Part shown: piece after piece, positions 1 through 8,645 of the stretch
Position numbering within the stretch: position 1 is the first letter of the stretch
Layout of the letters: each line of letters opens with the position of its first letter
NCBI RefSeq assembly: GCF_008629685.1
Contig: NZ_VWSF01000013.1
Location: 1 to 64,000 of the forward strand
DNA length: 64,000 nucleotides
Reading direction: 5' to 3'
Source of the DNA: Adhaeribacter rhizoryzae
Lineage (GTDB): Bacteria; Bacteroidota; Bacteroidia; Cytophagales; Hymenobacteraceae
Translations under genes and position numbers: made by a program
The notes under the pieces: model-generated
What the model was told of the DNA's origin: nothing
What the model saw: the letters and a program-made list of their open reading frames with translations, nothing else
Databases searched by the model: none

Positions 1-339
1 TTAGTGCAACTCACGCTGCTGGCTTTGTTTGCCGCTAGCAAGATAATGCTCTTGCACCTGGCTTCTAAACAGAAAGAAGCCGTGCCGCTGGCAGAAAGCT
101 TTACCCGGCAAGAAGTCGCTTGTCTGCAGGCTTTACAAAAACGTTATGAAGGAAAAACAGCCAAGCAGCGGAATCCTTACCCCCAAGACTCTTTACAATG
201 GTGCTACTGGATAATAGCCCGATTAGGCGGGTGGAAACCCCACGAAAAGCAGGCGGGGGTGATTACCCTTTTGCGCGGTTGGAATTACTTCCAGCATATC
301 TTGCACGGGTGGACCCTGGCCCAAAAATTTGTGTCCTAA
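1..339 (+). CDS. IS4-family transposase, C-terminal fragment (5' end outside window)
   Basis: The reading frame is open from base 1 (Leu-Val-Gln-Leu...) to a TAA at 337-339, so this is the 3' end of a gene that begins before the window. The last ~110 residues carry the C-terminal signature of Tn5/IS4-type transposases: an ARLGGW block, then a threonine-leucine-x-RGW stretch and a closing HGW motif. In that family this part follows the catalytic glutamate and belongs to the C-terminal dimerisation region. The catalytic DDE residues lie outside the window, so activity cannot be judged. It could be an intact IS cut by the window edge or a remnant. I saw no clear terminal inverted repeat within the next 200 bases. 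Confidence 0.72.
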   Translation, partial: LVQLTLLALFAASKIMLLHLASKQKEAVPLAESFTRQEVACLQALQKRYEGKTAKQRNPYPQDSLQWCYWIIARLGGWKPHEKQAGVITLLRGWNYFQHILHGWTLAQKFVS

Positions 340-869
340 TCGTAGCCCTAAATTAGGGAAGGAGTTCGGCCAAACCGTATTGTTGCAGAATAGCTTTGTT
401 GAGCTGGCTTGCTAATTAATTTTTAACAATAATTTAGGCTTAGAAAAGCCGTAACTACTGGCATCTGACATCAGTTTGGGCGATGAGGGCCTTCTAAGGT
501 TGTGGTGCTTTAGCATTCCGACGAGAGGAGGAAAACAAGCTTAGACAGCCCGAGTGACCAAACGGGGCCCCGCGGCCGGGAGCAAACTTAGACTTTCAAA
601 TACAATTAGCACCTCAGCCTTGAAAGATGGAATCTTTCAAAAGATAAACAGAAAGACTAGGCTATCTATGGAAGATTGTTAAGAGCATTGGCATTATTTT
701 ACTGGTGCGACTATCAGAAACCGAATACACCTGGCTTAATATTTTTTAGCCCAATAAAGCTTACGGCAACGTTATCGGAATAAATATTTGAATTTTTTAT
801 TTAGATACAGCTAAACTAACTGTAATTTATCGGCGCAATCTTGTTCACCACTATAATTCTGTAATAGTA
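340..869. other. Gene-free spacer after the transposase
   Basis: No convincing reading frame in 530 bases. It holds a short palindrome CCCTAAATTAGGG just after the transposase stop, and a GC-rich patch near 557-580 (palindrome GGGGCCCC at 564-571) that stands out from AT-rich surroundings. The IS right end probably lies here but I could not define it. The last ~100 bases are AT-rich and should hold the promoter of the next gene. Confidence 0.5.
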
Positions 870-2291
870 ATGTTTAAAAACTTAGCTACAGTTACCTTGC
901 CAGGCCTAGCCTTATGCCTGTTGTTTTCCTGCTCTTCCAAAAAAAATACGGCTAACTCCGAAACGGCCTCTACCGACTCAGAAGCAACCGCCGGTAGTAT
1001 CAAATTAATTACCCTCGATCCTGGTCACTTCCACGCCGCCCTGGTGCAGAAAACCATGCTCAGCCAGGTAGATCCTACGGTACACGTTTACGCACCGGCC
1101 GGCGAAGATGTACAGGAGCATCTGAAAAAAATTGAAGCCTATAACAACCGCCCGGAAGACCCCACGCAATGGAAAGAAACGGTTTATACTGGTCCGGATT
1201 ATCTGCAAAAATTGGTGGCCGAGAAGAAAGGCAATGTGGTAGTAATGGCCGGCAATAATGCCCGCAAAACCGAATACATTAAAACAGCCGTAGAAGCCGG
1301 TTTTAATGTACTCGCCGATAAACCCATGGCTATTAACACCCAGGATTTTACCCAGTTAAAAGAGGCATTCGCCACCGCCAAAGAGAAAAATATTCTGCTC
1401 TACGACATCATGACGGAGCGCTTTGAAATAACCACCATGCTGCAACGGGAGTTTTCGCAATTACCAGAGGTATTTGGGGAGTTGCAGAAAGGTACCGCCG
1501 CCGACCCGGCAATTACGAAAGAAAGCGTGCACCACTTTTTTAAATATGTTTCGGGGGCTCCTATTAAACGGCCAGCCTGGTTTTTTGATGTTACCCAGCA
1601 AGGCGAAGGCATTGTGGATGTAACCACCCACCTCGTAGATTTAGTACAATGGGAATGTTATCCGGAACAAATAATTGATTATAACAAAGATATTACTATT
1701 AACTCGGCCCGCCACTGGAAAACTACTTTAAGCCCGAGCCAGTTTAAAAAAGTAACTTCTTTAACTTCTTACCCCGAGTTTTTGCAGGAAGGTGTAGAAA
1801 AAGACAGTATGCTGGGTGTTTATGCCAATGGCGAAATAAATTACCAGTTAAAAGGTACCCACGCCAAAGTTTCGGTTATCTGGAACTACGAAGCCCCCGA
1901 AGGTGCCGGCGATACGCATTTTTCTATTATGAAAGGAACCAAAGCCAACTTGGTAATCCGGCAGGGAAAAGAACAAAACTACAAACCGCAGTTATACATA
2001 GAGCCGGCGAAAGGCACCGACTTGAAAGCTTTTGAAACCAGCCTGAAAAATTCTTTAGCCAAAATACAGGCCAATTACCCTGGTGTAGAAGTAAAGCAGT
2101 TTAAAGATGGCTGGCAGGTTGAAGTTCCTGAAAAATACCACAACGGCCACGAGGCGCACTTTGGTCAGGTAATGGAGCGGTATTTAAAGTACGTAGGCGA
2201 AGGCAAATTGCCCGAGTGGGAAGTACCCAACATGCTGGCTAAATATTACACCACCACCAAGGCATTAGAAATGGCCCGCGGTGCGAAATAA
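870..2291 (+). CDS. Gfo/Idh/MocA-type oxidoreductase, predicted lipoprotein
   Basis: A 473-residue protein. The N-terminus is a hydrophobic stretch ending in a lipobox (LLFSC, Cys21), so it is probably a lipid-anchored periplasmic protein. The following ~170 residues look like the NAD(P)-binding half of the Gfo/Idh/MocA family: VVMAGNNARKTEYIKTAVEAG and the ADKPMAIN segment, which matches the family EKP motif. The rest resembles the specialised C-terminal domain of Bacteroidota 'putative oxidoreductase' proteins. The substrate is unknown; sugars or sugar derivatives are typical. The neighbouring xylose genes run convergently, which fits a carbohydrate role but does not prove it. A strong bidirectional terminator lies just downstream. 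Confidence 0.8.
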   Translation: MFKNLATVTLPGLALCLLFSCSSKKNTANSETASTDSEATAGSIKLITLDPGHFHAALVQKTMLSQVDPTVHVYAPAGEDVQEHLKKIEAYNNRPEDPTQWKETVYTGPDYLQKLVAEKKGNVVVMAGNNARKTEYIKTAVEAGFNVLADKPMAINTQDFTQLKEAFATAKEKNILLYDIMTERFEITTMLQREFSQLPEVFGELQKGTAADPAITKESVHHFFKYVSGAPIKRPAWFFDVTQQGEGIVDVTTHLVDLVQWECYPEQIIDYNKDITINSARHWKTTLSPSQFKKVTSLTSYPEFLQEGVEKDSMLGVYANGEINYQLKGTHAKVSVIWNYEAPEGAGDTHFSIMKGTKANLVIRQGKEQNYKPQLYIEPAKGTDLKAFETSLKNSLAKIQANYPGVEVKQFKDGWQVEVPEKYHNGHEAHFGQVMERYLKYVGEGKLPEWEVPNMLAKYYTTTKALEMARGAK

Positions 2292-2316
2292 ATATTTATT
2301 GGTAAAATATTGCTTA

Positions 2317-2358
2317 AAAAGAAACGGCCTTGCTTTTATTAGCAAGGCCGTTTCTTTT
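2317..2358. terminator. Bidirectional intrinsic terminator
   Basis: Perfect 18-bp stem (core AAACGGCCTTGCT / AGCAAGGCCGTTT) with a 6-nt loop, flanked by A-rich and T-rich arms, so it can terminate both the rightward oxidoreductase gene and leftward xylBA transcription. Confidence 0.9.
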
Positions 2359-2437
2359 ATAGATAAAAGCAAAATTACCGTTCAAGCTTTTTCTTTTGGT
2401 AGCCTGATTAAATTCAAAGGGTTTGAAGCAACCACTA

Positions 2438-2494
2438 TGTCATTCAGGAGGAACCTATGTAGCAGGTAGCTAACAAGTTTCCTCCTGAATGACA
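2438..2494. repeat. 57-bp palindromic repeat, copy 1
   Basis: A 16-bp perfect inverted repeat (TGTCATTCAGGAGGAA / TTCCTCCTGAATGACA) around a 25-nt loop. A second copy of the same length lies at 50462-50518, with conserved loop start TATGTAGCAGG. It sits between the oxidoreductase terminator and the xylA stop. Confidence 0.9.
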
Positions 2495-2514
2495 AAAGTG
2501 AGATCAATAAATAA

Positions 2515-3849
2515 TTAAATATACTGGTTAATAATATTTTCCAGTAATTCCTGCTTACCGCTAATTTGCTGCGGTTCACCATTTTGCGAAGCCAGCTTAT
2601 GTAAATCTTCGAAAGTAAGTTTGCCTTGCTCAAAAGCTTGGCCGTTGCCGCTGTCGAAAGAGGCATAGCGGTTTTCGCGGATTTTACGGTAGTCAGATTT
2701 TTCGAGAATATCGTTGGCTACTATTAAAGCACGCGCGAAGGTATCCATACCACCAATGTGGCCAATAAATAAATCTTCTAAATCGGTAGAGTTCCGGCGC
2801 AACTTGGCATCGAAGTTAATACCGCCGGTAGTTAAGCCACCGGTTTCCAGGAACACCAGCATGGCTTCGGTTAATTCGTATAAATCAATTGGGAACTGGT
2901 CGGTATCCCAGCCGTTTTGGTAGTCGCCACGGTTGGCATCCATCGAACCCAGCATACCGGCATCAGCGGCAATCTGTAATTCGTGGGCAAACGTATGGTT
3001 CGCTAAGGTAGCGTGGTTGGTTTCCAGGTTCAGTTTAAAGTCTTTGTCCAGGCCAAACTGACGCAGGAACCCGATTACGGTAGCGGCATCAAAATCGTAC
3101 TGGTGCTTGGTGGGCTCCATTGGCTTCGGCTCGATGAGGAAAGTACCGGTAAAGCCAGCTTTACGGCCGTAATCGCGGGCCATGGCCAAAAAGCGACCTA
3201 AATGCTCAATTTCGCGTTTAGTATTGGTGTTCAGCAAAGACATATAACCTTCACGGCCGCCCCAGAATACGTAGTTTTCGCCGCCTAACGCAATGGTAGC
3301 ATCAATGGCGTTTTTTACCTGGGCACCAGCGTAAGCCAACACGTTAAAATCCGGGTTAGTAGCAGCACCGTTCATGAAGCGCGGGTGCGAGAATAAATTA
3401 GCGGTTCCCCACAGTAATTTAATGCCGGTTTCCTGCTGCTTCTCTTTGGCGTAATCCACAATAGTTTGCAGGTTTCTTTCCGATTCGGCCAGGCTTTGAC
3501 CTTCAGCTACTAAATCAAAATCGTGGAAGCAGTAATAACCGGCACCTAATTTAGAGGTAAACTCAAAAGCTGCGTCCATTTTTTCTTTGGCGCAAGTAAT
3601 AGCATCGGAGCTGGTTGCCCACGGAAAAACGCGGGTACCCGGGCCAAACGGATCGCCGCCGGTGCCGGTAAAGGTGTGCCAGTAAGCCACCGAAAAACGG
3701 AAATGGTCTTTCAGAGATTTACCGCCTACCATTTTGTTCTCGTCGTAATATTTAAAGGCTAAAGGATTGTTCGATTCCCGGCCTTCGAATTTAATCTGGT
3801 CGATGCCAGGGAAATAAGTTTTGTTTCCGGTTACTACTTTTATAGACAT
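2515..3849 (-). CDS. xylA: Xylose isomerase
   Basis: A 444-residue cytoplasmic enzyme that interconverts D-xylose and D-xylulose, the first step of the isomerase pathway of xylose use. Family landmarks are all present: YYCFHDFDL with the catalytic histidine, the WGTANLF and FWGGREGY segments, [16 protein letters not shown] and [16 protein letters not shown] with metal-binding residues, and [20 protein letters not shown]. Length matches the longer (group II) isomerases. It is the second gene of a leftward operon, 47 bp after xylB, and ends near the bidirectional terminator at 2317-2358. Confidence 0.98.
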   Translation of the reverse strand: MSIKVVTGNKTYFPGIDQIKFEGRESNNPLAFKYYDENKMVGGKSLKDHFRFSVAYWHTFTGTGGDPFGPGTRVFPWATSSDAITCAKEKMDAAFEFTSKLGAGYYCFHDFDLVAEGQSLAESERNLQTIVDYAKEKQQETGIKLLWGTANLFSHPRFMNGAATNPDFNVLAYAGAQVKNAIDATIALGGENYVFWGGREGYMSLLNTNTKREIEHLGRFLAMARDYGRKAGFTGTFLIEPKPMEPTKHQYDFDAATVIGFLRQFGLDKDFKLNLETNHATLANHTFAHELQIAADAGMLGSMDANRGDYQNGWDTDQFPIDLYELTEAMLVFLETGGLTTGGINFDAKLRRNSTDLEDLFIGHIGGMDTFARALIVANDILEKSDYRKIRENRYASFDSGNGQAFEQGKLTFEDLHKLASQNGEPQQISGKQELLENIINQYI

Positions 3850-3896
3850 AGCTGGATGGTTTGGGTTTTATATTAACAATGGAGATAATTAAAATT

Positions 3897-5414
3897 TTAG
3901 GTGGTTTTGGTGAGCCGCATCTGGTTTTCTAAAAGGGCACACCATTTCCGGTAAACTTCTTCGTATAAATCCCGGTTACTTGCATCGGGCGCAATGGTAC
4001 GGGTACAAGCCAGGCCGGTAAACGAGCTATCAAAGTCCGGGTAAATGCCGGCCCCAATACCCGCGCCGCGGGCCGCCCCCTGCGAGCCATCGGTGTTGTA
4101 CAGTTCTACGGTGGTATTGGTAACGGTGGCGAAAGTCTGGGCAAATAATGGGCTTAAAAACATGTTGGCATCGCCGGCCTTAACGGTTTTAGCCTGTATG
4201 CCAATGCCATTCATTATATCAAAACCATAGCGCAAGGCAAAAATAATTCCTTCCTGGGCGGCTCTTGCTAAGTGGCCTTTGGTGTGGGTTGTGAGCGATA
4301 AGCCGCTGAAAACTGCGCCTATTTGCTTGTTTTGCAATATCCGCTCGGCCCCGTTCCCAAATGGCAAAATAAGCAAGCCATCGGCGCCAACCGGTGCCTG
4401 GGTTGCTATTTCGTTTATTTCGGGGTAAGAATACTGGTAATTATATTTAGTAGAAGAAAATAAATTTTTGCGCAGCCAGGAGTTTAAAATACCGGTGCCG
4501 TTTACAATCATTAAGGTGCCGGTTACCGGGTTCTCGGCGGTGCCGTTTACGTGTAAAAACGAATTTACCCTCGATTGCGGATCGTAATTAATCTGATTGT
4601 TGATGCCGTAAATTACCCCCGAAGTGCCTGCCGTAGCGGCAATTTCGCCGGGCTTTAATACATTTAACGAGAAAGCATTATTGGGCTGGTCGCCGGCGCG
4701 GTAACCAATTACGGTACCGGGCGCTAAACCTAAAGTAGCTGCAGCTTCCGACGAAACTTCGGCCTGAAAACCAAAAGTAGGCACTACTTCCGGAATTAAA
4801 TTGGCGCTGATGCCGTAATAATCAAGTAACTCGTAAGCCGGCCGGCTTTCTTTAAAGTTCCACAAAATACCTTCGGATAAACCTGAGGGCGTCGTCTGGA
4901 TTTTACCCGATAATTTCATGGCAATAAAATCGCCGGGCAGCATAAACTTGTCAATCTGGCTGAATATTTCGGGTTCGTTTTCCCGCACCCATTTTAGTTT
5001 AGAAGCCGTAAAGTTAGCCGGCGAATTCAGGAAGTTAGACAAACAAACTTCTTCGCCTAAACCTTTAAACGCCTGATTACCAATTTCTACGGCCCGGCTG
5101 TCGCACCAAATAATAGAGGGGCGCAACACCTGCTGGTTTTTATCTACCACTACCAAACCGTGCATCTGGTAAGCAATCCCAATGGCCTTAATATCAGTGG
5201 CCGCCACCTGGCTTTTCGCTAATACCTGGCGGGTGGTTTCGGTAACGTATTGCCACCAAAGTTCCGGGTCTTGCTCGGCCCAGCCTTCCTGCTTTACCAG
5301 CATTCCCATTTCGTTGTTGGGCGCAAAAGCCGAAGCCAAAGCTTTACCGGTTGCGGCAATCATTAAAGTAGCTTTTACCGATGAACTACCAATATCATAT
5401 CCGAGTAAATACAT
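3897..5414 (-). CDS. xylB: Xylulokinase (FGGY carbohydrate kinase)
   Basis: A 505-residue FGGY-family kinase that phosphorylates D-xylulose to xylulose 5-phosphate for the pentose phosphate pathway. It opens with the family nucleotide-binding strand GYDIGSSSVKATL, carries the substrate-side MHG segment (IAYQMHGLVVVD) and the catalytic-Asp region GYRAGDQPNNAFS, and ends with the C-terminal ATPase half (GDANMFLSPLFAQ). Assignment as xylulokinase rather than another FGGY kinase rests on the adjacent xylA. It is the first gene of the xylB-xylA operon and is divergent from a Nudix-fold regulator. An inverted repeat 11 bp upstream of the start is a likely operator. Confidence 0.96.
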   Translation of the reverse strand: MYLLGYDIGSSSVKATLMIAATGKALASAFAPNNEMGMLVKQEGWAEQDPELWWQYVTETTRQVLAKSQVAATDIKAIGIAYQMHGLVVVDKNQQVLRPSIIWCDSRAVEIGNQAFKGLGEEVCLSNFLNSPANFTASKLKWVRENEPEIFSQIDKFMLPGDFIAMKLSGKIQTTPSGLSEGILWNFKESRPAYELLDYYGISANLIPEVVPTFGFQAEVSSEAAATLGLAPGTVIGYRAGDQPNNAFSLNVLKPGEIAATAGTSGVIYGINNQINYDPQSRVNSFLHVNGTAENPVTGTLMIVNGTGILNSWLRKNLFSSTKYNYQYSYPEINEIATQAPVGADGLLILPFGNGAERILQNKQIGAVFSGLSLTTHTKGHLARAAQEGIIFALRYGFDIMNGIGIQAKTVKAGDANMFLSPLFAQTFATVTNTTVELYNTDGSQGAARGAGIGAGIYPDFDSSFTGLACTRTIAPDASNRDLYEEVYRKWCALLENQMRLTKTT

Positions 5415-5424
5415 GTTTTTAGGC

Positions 5425-5445
5425 TTATTGTATTTTTTACAATAA
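5425..5445. promoter_or_regulatory. Inverted repeat upstream of xylB, candidate operator
   Basis: TTATTGTA-N5-TACAATAA, two perfect 8-bp arms, starting 11 bp upstream of the xylB start codon. The divergent neighbour encodes an NrtR/AraR-type regulator, and this family binds short palindromes in front of sugar operons. A function as its operator is inference. Confidence 0.45.
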
Positions 5446-5632
5446 TAAAGGAATAAATTTACGATTCAAATTTTTTACCTTTTAATTTAGCTGTTTAAAT
5501 TTTAACCAATTAACCCGGCGTAACTTATGTACTCCGGTATACTTTGTTTAAAATAATAAGTGTACTCACCTGCAAACAGAAAGGTTAAAGGTTTTAAAGT
5601 AACCGCACCCCAAAAACTAATCGGTATTCGTG

Positions 5633-5640
5633 TATATTTG
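5633..5640 (+). promoter_or_regulatory. Possible Bacteroidota -7 promoter element for the Nudix-fold regulator
   Basis: TATATTTG matches the Bacteroidota sigma consensus TAnnTTTG and lies ~100 bp upstream of the regulator start. No clear -33 TTTG is seen at the usual spacing, so this is a weak call. Confidence 0.25.
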
Positions 5641-5741
5641 AAGCGCAAAAGAGAATAGGTACCGGCTAAAAAATTTATTTTTTTAATTTGAATTGATTAT
5701 TTAGCTTAAAAACACCATTTCTTTAAACCAGATAATAAAGT

Positions 5742-6431
5742 ATGGATTACAGGCCGGAAGATATATTGCCTTCTATTTCGACAGACAATATTATTTTTGG
5801 ATTAGATAACCGGAAGCTTAAAGTTTTATTAATCCGGCGAAATATTGAACCCTTCTTGGGTAATTGGGCTTTGCCTGGCGGTTTTGTGTTGTACAACGAA
5901 GATTTAGATATGTCGGCGCGGCGCACCCTGCAAAACATGACCGGTATGTCTAACGTGTACATGGAACAGGTGTATACTTTTGGCGCCGTAAATCGTTTTC
6001 CGGACCGCCGTGTAGTAACCGTAGCTTATTATGCGCTTATAAATTATACCCTTGATAACCTGAAAGCCGGGCCCGATGCCAGCGATATTAACTGGTTTGA
6101 TATTCTGGAATTACCCGATCTGGTTTTCGACCATCAGCATATTTTAGAAACCACGCTGGAATTTTTGCGGGCCAAAGTAAGAACCGAACCCATTGGGTTT
6201 GAATTATTGCCCCAGAAATTTACCTTAACCGAATTGCAGGGTTTGTACGAGGCCGTGTTGGGAACCGTGTTTGATACGCGCAATTTCCGGAAGAAAATAT
6301 TAAAAATGAACCTGCTGATGCCGCTGGACGAAACGCAGGTAGGCGTAGCGCACCGGGCAGCCCGGTTATATAGTTTTAACAAAGAAACGTACCACAAGCT
6401 GAAAGATAAAGGTTTTACCTTTGAGCTTTAA
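5742..6431 (+). CDS. NrtR/AraR-type transcriptional regulator (inactive Nudix fold plus winged helix)
   Basis: A 229-residue protein with a Nudix-like N-terminal domain (~residues 10-140) and a C-terminal winged-helix-like region (PQKFTLTELQGLYEAVLGTVFDTRNFRKKI) as in NrtR-family regulators. The Nudix box begins correctly (G-x5-E at GGFVLYNE), but the catalytic REUxEE is replaced by RTLQNM, so hydrolase activity is probably lost and the domain would serve as a ligand sensor. In Bacteroidota such proteins regulate pentose catabolism. This one is divergent from xylBA, so control of xylose genes is the natural inference. A paralogue lies at 55796-56572. Confidence 0.85.
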   Translation: MDYRPEDILPSISTDNIIFGLDNRKLKVLLIRRNIEPFLGNWALPGGFVLYNEDLDMSARRTLQNMTGMSNVYMEQVYTFGAVNRFPDRRVVTVAYYALINYTLDNLKAGPDASDINWFDILELPDLVFDHQHILETTLEFLRAKVRTEPIGFELLPQKFTLTELQGLYEAVLGTVFDTRNFRKKILKMNLLMPLDETQVGVAHRAARLYSFNKETYHKLKDKGFTFEL

Positions 6432-6454
6432 ATATTAAATGCGGCTGGGTGTTT

Positions 6455-7129
6455 ATGAAAATATTAGTGGTTGAAGATGAACCGAAAGTTTCGTCGTTTA
6501 TAAAGAAAGGACTGGAAGAGCAGTCTTACGATGTGGATGTGGCTTACGATGGATATTTTGGGAAAAAGCTGGCCATTGAGAACGAATACGACCTAATAAT
6601 TCTGGATGTAATATTACCCAAGCAAAGCGGGGTAGAAGTTTGCCGCGAAATCCGGCAGCAAAAACCGGCTGTTCCAATATTAATGTTAACGGCCCTGGGC
6701 AGCACCGACGATAAAATATTAGGTTTAGATTCGGGGGCCGATGATTATTTGGTAAAGCCTTTTGTTTTTCAGGAGTTGCTGGCCCGCATTAGGGCCTTAA
6801 CCCGCCGGGCTTACGAAGCGCCCAACAACGAAATATTAAAAATAGCCGACTTAGAATTAAACCTTACCAGAAAAACCGTAACCCGGTCGGGGGTGCAGAT
6901 AAACCTGACAGCCCGCGAGTTTTCTTTGCTGCATTACTTGTTGCGTAATAAAGAGCGCGTTGTTTCCAGGGTAGATATTATTGAACAGGTTTGGGAAACA
7001 TCGTTCGATACGGGCAGCAACGTAATAGACGTATATATTAATTTTCTGCGAAAAAAAATTGACAAGGATTTTTCCCCTAAACTGATTCATACGCTGGTAG
7101 GAATGGGTTATGTGCTGAAGGAGGTGTAA
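6455..7129 (+). CDS. OmpR/PhoB-family response regulator
   Basis: A 224-residue two-component regulator. The receiver domain (1-~118) has the acidic pair in VVEDE, phospho-acceptor Asp51 in LIILDVILP, the conserved Thr in MLTALG and Lys in LVKPF. The C-terminal half is an OmpR-type winged helix (LTAREFSLLHYLLRNKERVVSR...VYINFLRKKID). I use ATG 6455 (MKILVVEDEP) rather than the GTG six bases upstream. It lies 5 bp before its kinase, and its last codons contain the kinase ribosome-binding site. It follows the xylose regulator by 23 bp. The pair resembles CusR/CusS-type systems by architecture, but the signal is unknown. Confidence 0.95.
   Translation: MKILVVEDEPKVSSFIKKGLEEQSYDVDVAYDGYFGKKLAIENEYDLIILDVILPKQSGVEVCREIRQQKPAVPILMLTALGSTDDKILGLDSGADDYLVKPFVFQELLARIRALTRRAYEAPNNEILKIADLELNLTRKTVTRSGVQINLTAREFSLLHYLLRNKERVVSRVDIIEQVWETSFDTGSNVIDVYINFLRKKIDKDFSPKLIHTLVGMGYVLKEV
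7118..7124 (+). promoter_or_regulatory. Shine-Dalgarno site for the histidine kinase
   Basis: AAGGAGG, 10 nt before the kinase ATG and inside the last codons of the response regulator. Strong Shine-Dalgarno sites are uncommon in this phylum, so this one suggests translational coupling of the pair. Confidence 0.6.
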
Positions 7130-7134
7130 TATTT

Positions 7135-8520
7135 ATGAAAATCAGGACCCGGCTTACGTTACAGTTTACTTCCATATTTGCCATTATCCTGGTTTTGTTT
7201 TCGCTTACCGTCTATTTTTATACGGCCATTACCCGCAGCATTTCTTTCTACGATAGCCTGGCTAACCGGGCCAATATTGTAGCGCACGTTTTTTTAGATG
7301 CCGATAAAGTAAGCGAAGCCACTTACCGCCAAACGCTGCAAAAATATTACCAGACCTTACCTTACGAAATAGTGCAGGTGTATAACCTACAGGGCGAAGT
7401 TGTTTTTCGCGAGGGCGAAGGTTCTTTTACCATCTCCCCGGCAACTTTTGCGAATATTAAACAAAATTATTTGGTAGAATGGAAAGATGAACAGCGCCAT
7501 TTTACCGGTTTGGTTTACAAAGATGTTAGCGGCGATTACGTGGTAGTAGCCTCGTCTATTGATGTGGTTACGCTCGAAAAGCTCGGCGACTTAAGGCTAA
7601 TATTAATAACCGGTTTACTAGGCTCGATGCTGATAGTGTTGGTGAGCGGTTGGTTTTTTGCGAAACAGGCGCTGCGGCCCATTTTAAAAGTAGTGCAAGA
7701 AGTAGAAAAAATTAACGTTTCGGATTTGCACCTGCGCCTAAGCCAGGCCGATGGAAAAGACGAGGTGTCGCACCTGGCGCTTACTTTTAACTACATGCTC
7801 GATCGGCTGGAAAGTGCCTTTGATATGCAGAATACCTTTATATCAAATGCCAGCCACGAATTACGTACACCACTCACGGCCATAATCGGCGAATTAGAAG
7901 TGGCCCTGATGAAGCCCCGCAATGCGCACGAATACGAGCGTGTACTGCAATCGGTACTCGACGAAGCCCGTCTGCTGGCCCGCCTATCTAACGGAATGCT
8001 TCAGATTGCCCATGCCAGTTTTGATATTTCTAAAATAAAGCTGGAGCCACTCCGGTTCGACGAGCTCGTTTTTCAGGCCATAGAAGAAGCCAAAAAGCGC
8101 CAGCCCCACGCCCTTATTGATATAAATTTCGAGAATTTGCCGGATGATGAACGGCTGTTGAAATGCCGGGGCAACGAGTCGCTGCTGCTGATAGCACTAT
8201 TAAATATTGTTGAAAACGCCTGCAAATTTTCCGTTCCGGGCCAAGCAGTTGTTGGTACTATTTCGGTACAAAAAAACTTTGTGCAATTGCAAATTAAAGA
8301 CCAGGGCAGGGGCATGTCGCCGGACGATTTAAAAAAAGTGTTTGTGCCTTTTTGGCGGGCCGATAATGTACGCGATATTTCCGGTCATGGCATTGGGTTG
8401 CCCTTGGCCGAAAGAATAGTTAAACTCCATAAAGGCAAAATTCAGATAAATTCTAAATTAGGAATCGGTACCGAAGTAATTATTGCCATCCCGGCTGCCG
8501 AAATTTTAATTTCATTTTAA
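7135..8520 (+). CDS. Membrane sensor histidine kinase
   Basis: A 461-residue inner-membrane kinase, partner of the response regulator 5 bp upstream. Membrane helices at about residues 12-31 and 153-176 flank a ~120-residue periplasmic sensor. Then come a HAMP segment (KQALRPILKVVQEVEKI), the phospho-acceptor H-box SNASHELRTPLTAI with His241, and an ATPase domain with the N-box (NIVENACKF), a G1 box (DQGRGMS) and G2 (GHGIGLPLA). All catalytic motifs are intact. The periplasmic domain has no motif I can name, so the stimulus is unknown. Transcription of both genes probably ends in the spacer before the SulP gene. Confidence 0.95.
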   Translation: MKIRTRLTLQFTSIFAIILVLFSLTVYFYTAITRSISFYDSLANRANIVAHVFLDADKVSEATYRQTLQKYYQTLPYEIVQVYNLQGEVVFREGEGSFTISPATFANIKQNYLVEWKDEQRHFTGLVYKDVSGDYVVVASSIDVVTLEKLGDLRLILITGLLGSMLIVLVSGWFFAKQALRPILKVVQEVEKINVSDLHLRLSQADGKDEVSHLALTFNYMLDRLESAFDMQNTFISNASHELRTPLTAIIGELEVALMKPRNAHEYERVLQSVLDEARLLARLSNGMLQIAHASFDISKIKLEPLRFDELVFQAIEEAKKRQPHALIDINFENLPDDERLLKCRGNESLLLIALLNIVENACKFSVPGQAVVGTISVQKNFVQLQIKDQGRGMSPDDLKKVFVPFWRADNVRDISGHGIGLPLAERIVKLHKGKIQINSKLGIGTEVIIAIPAAEILISF

Positions 8521-8645
8521 TTTCAGTTTAATACCTCCTTAATGTAGTACTTGTAAGTTTGCAGGACTATAAATTTAAAGAACACTTGTGTAGTTTCCTA
8601 TTTTGGGGTTAATGCGCCGTTTCTAAAGGGAAATTGAAATAAATT

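Noticed and set aside
2281-2469. A 62-codon frame over the terminator and 57-bp repeat
   Set aside because: It encodes mainly the hairpin and repeat sequence and has no protein character.
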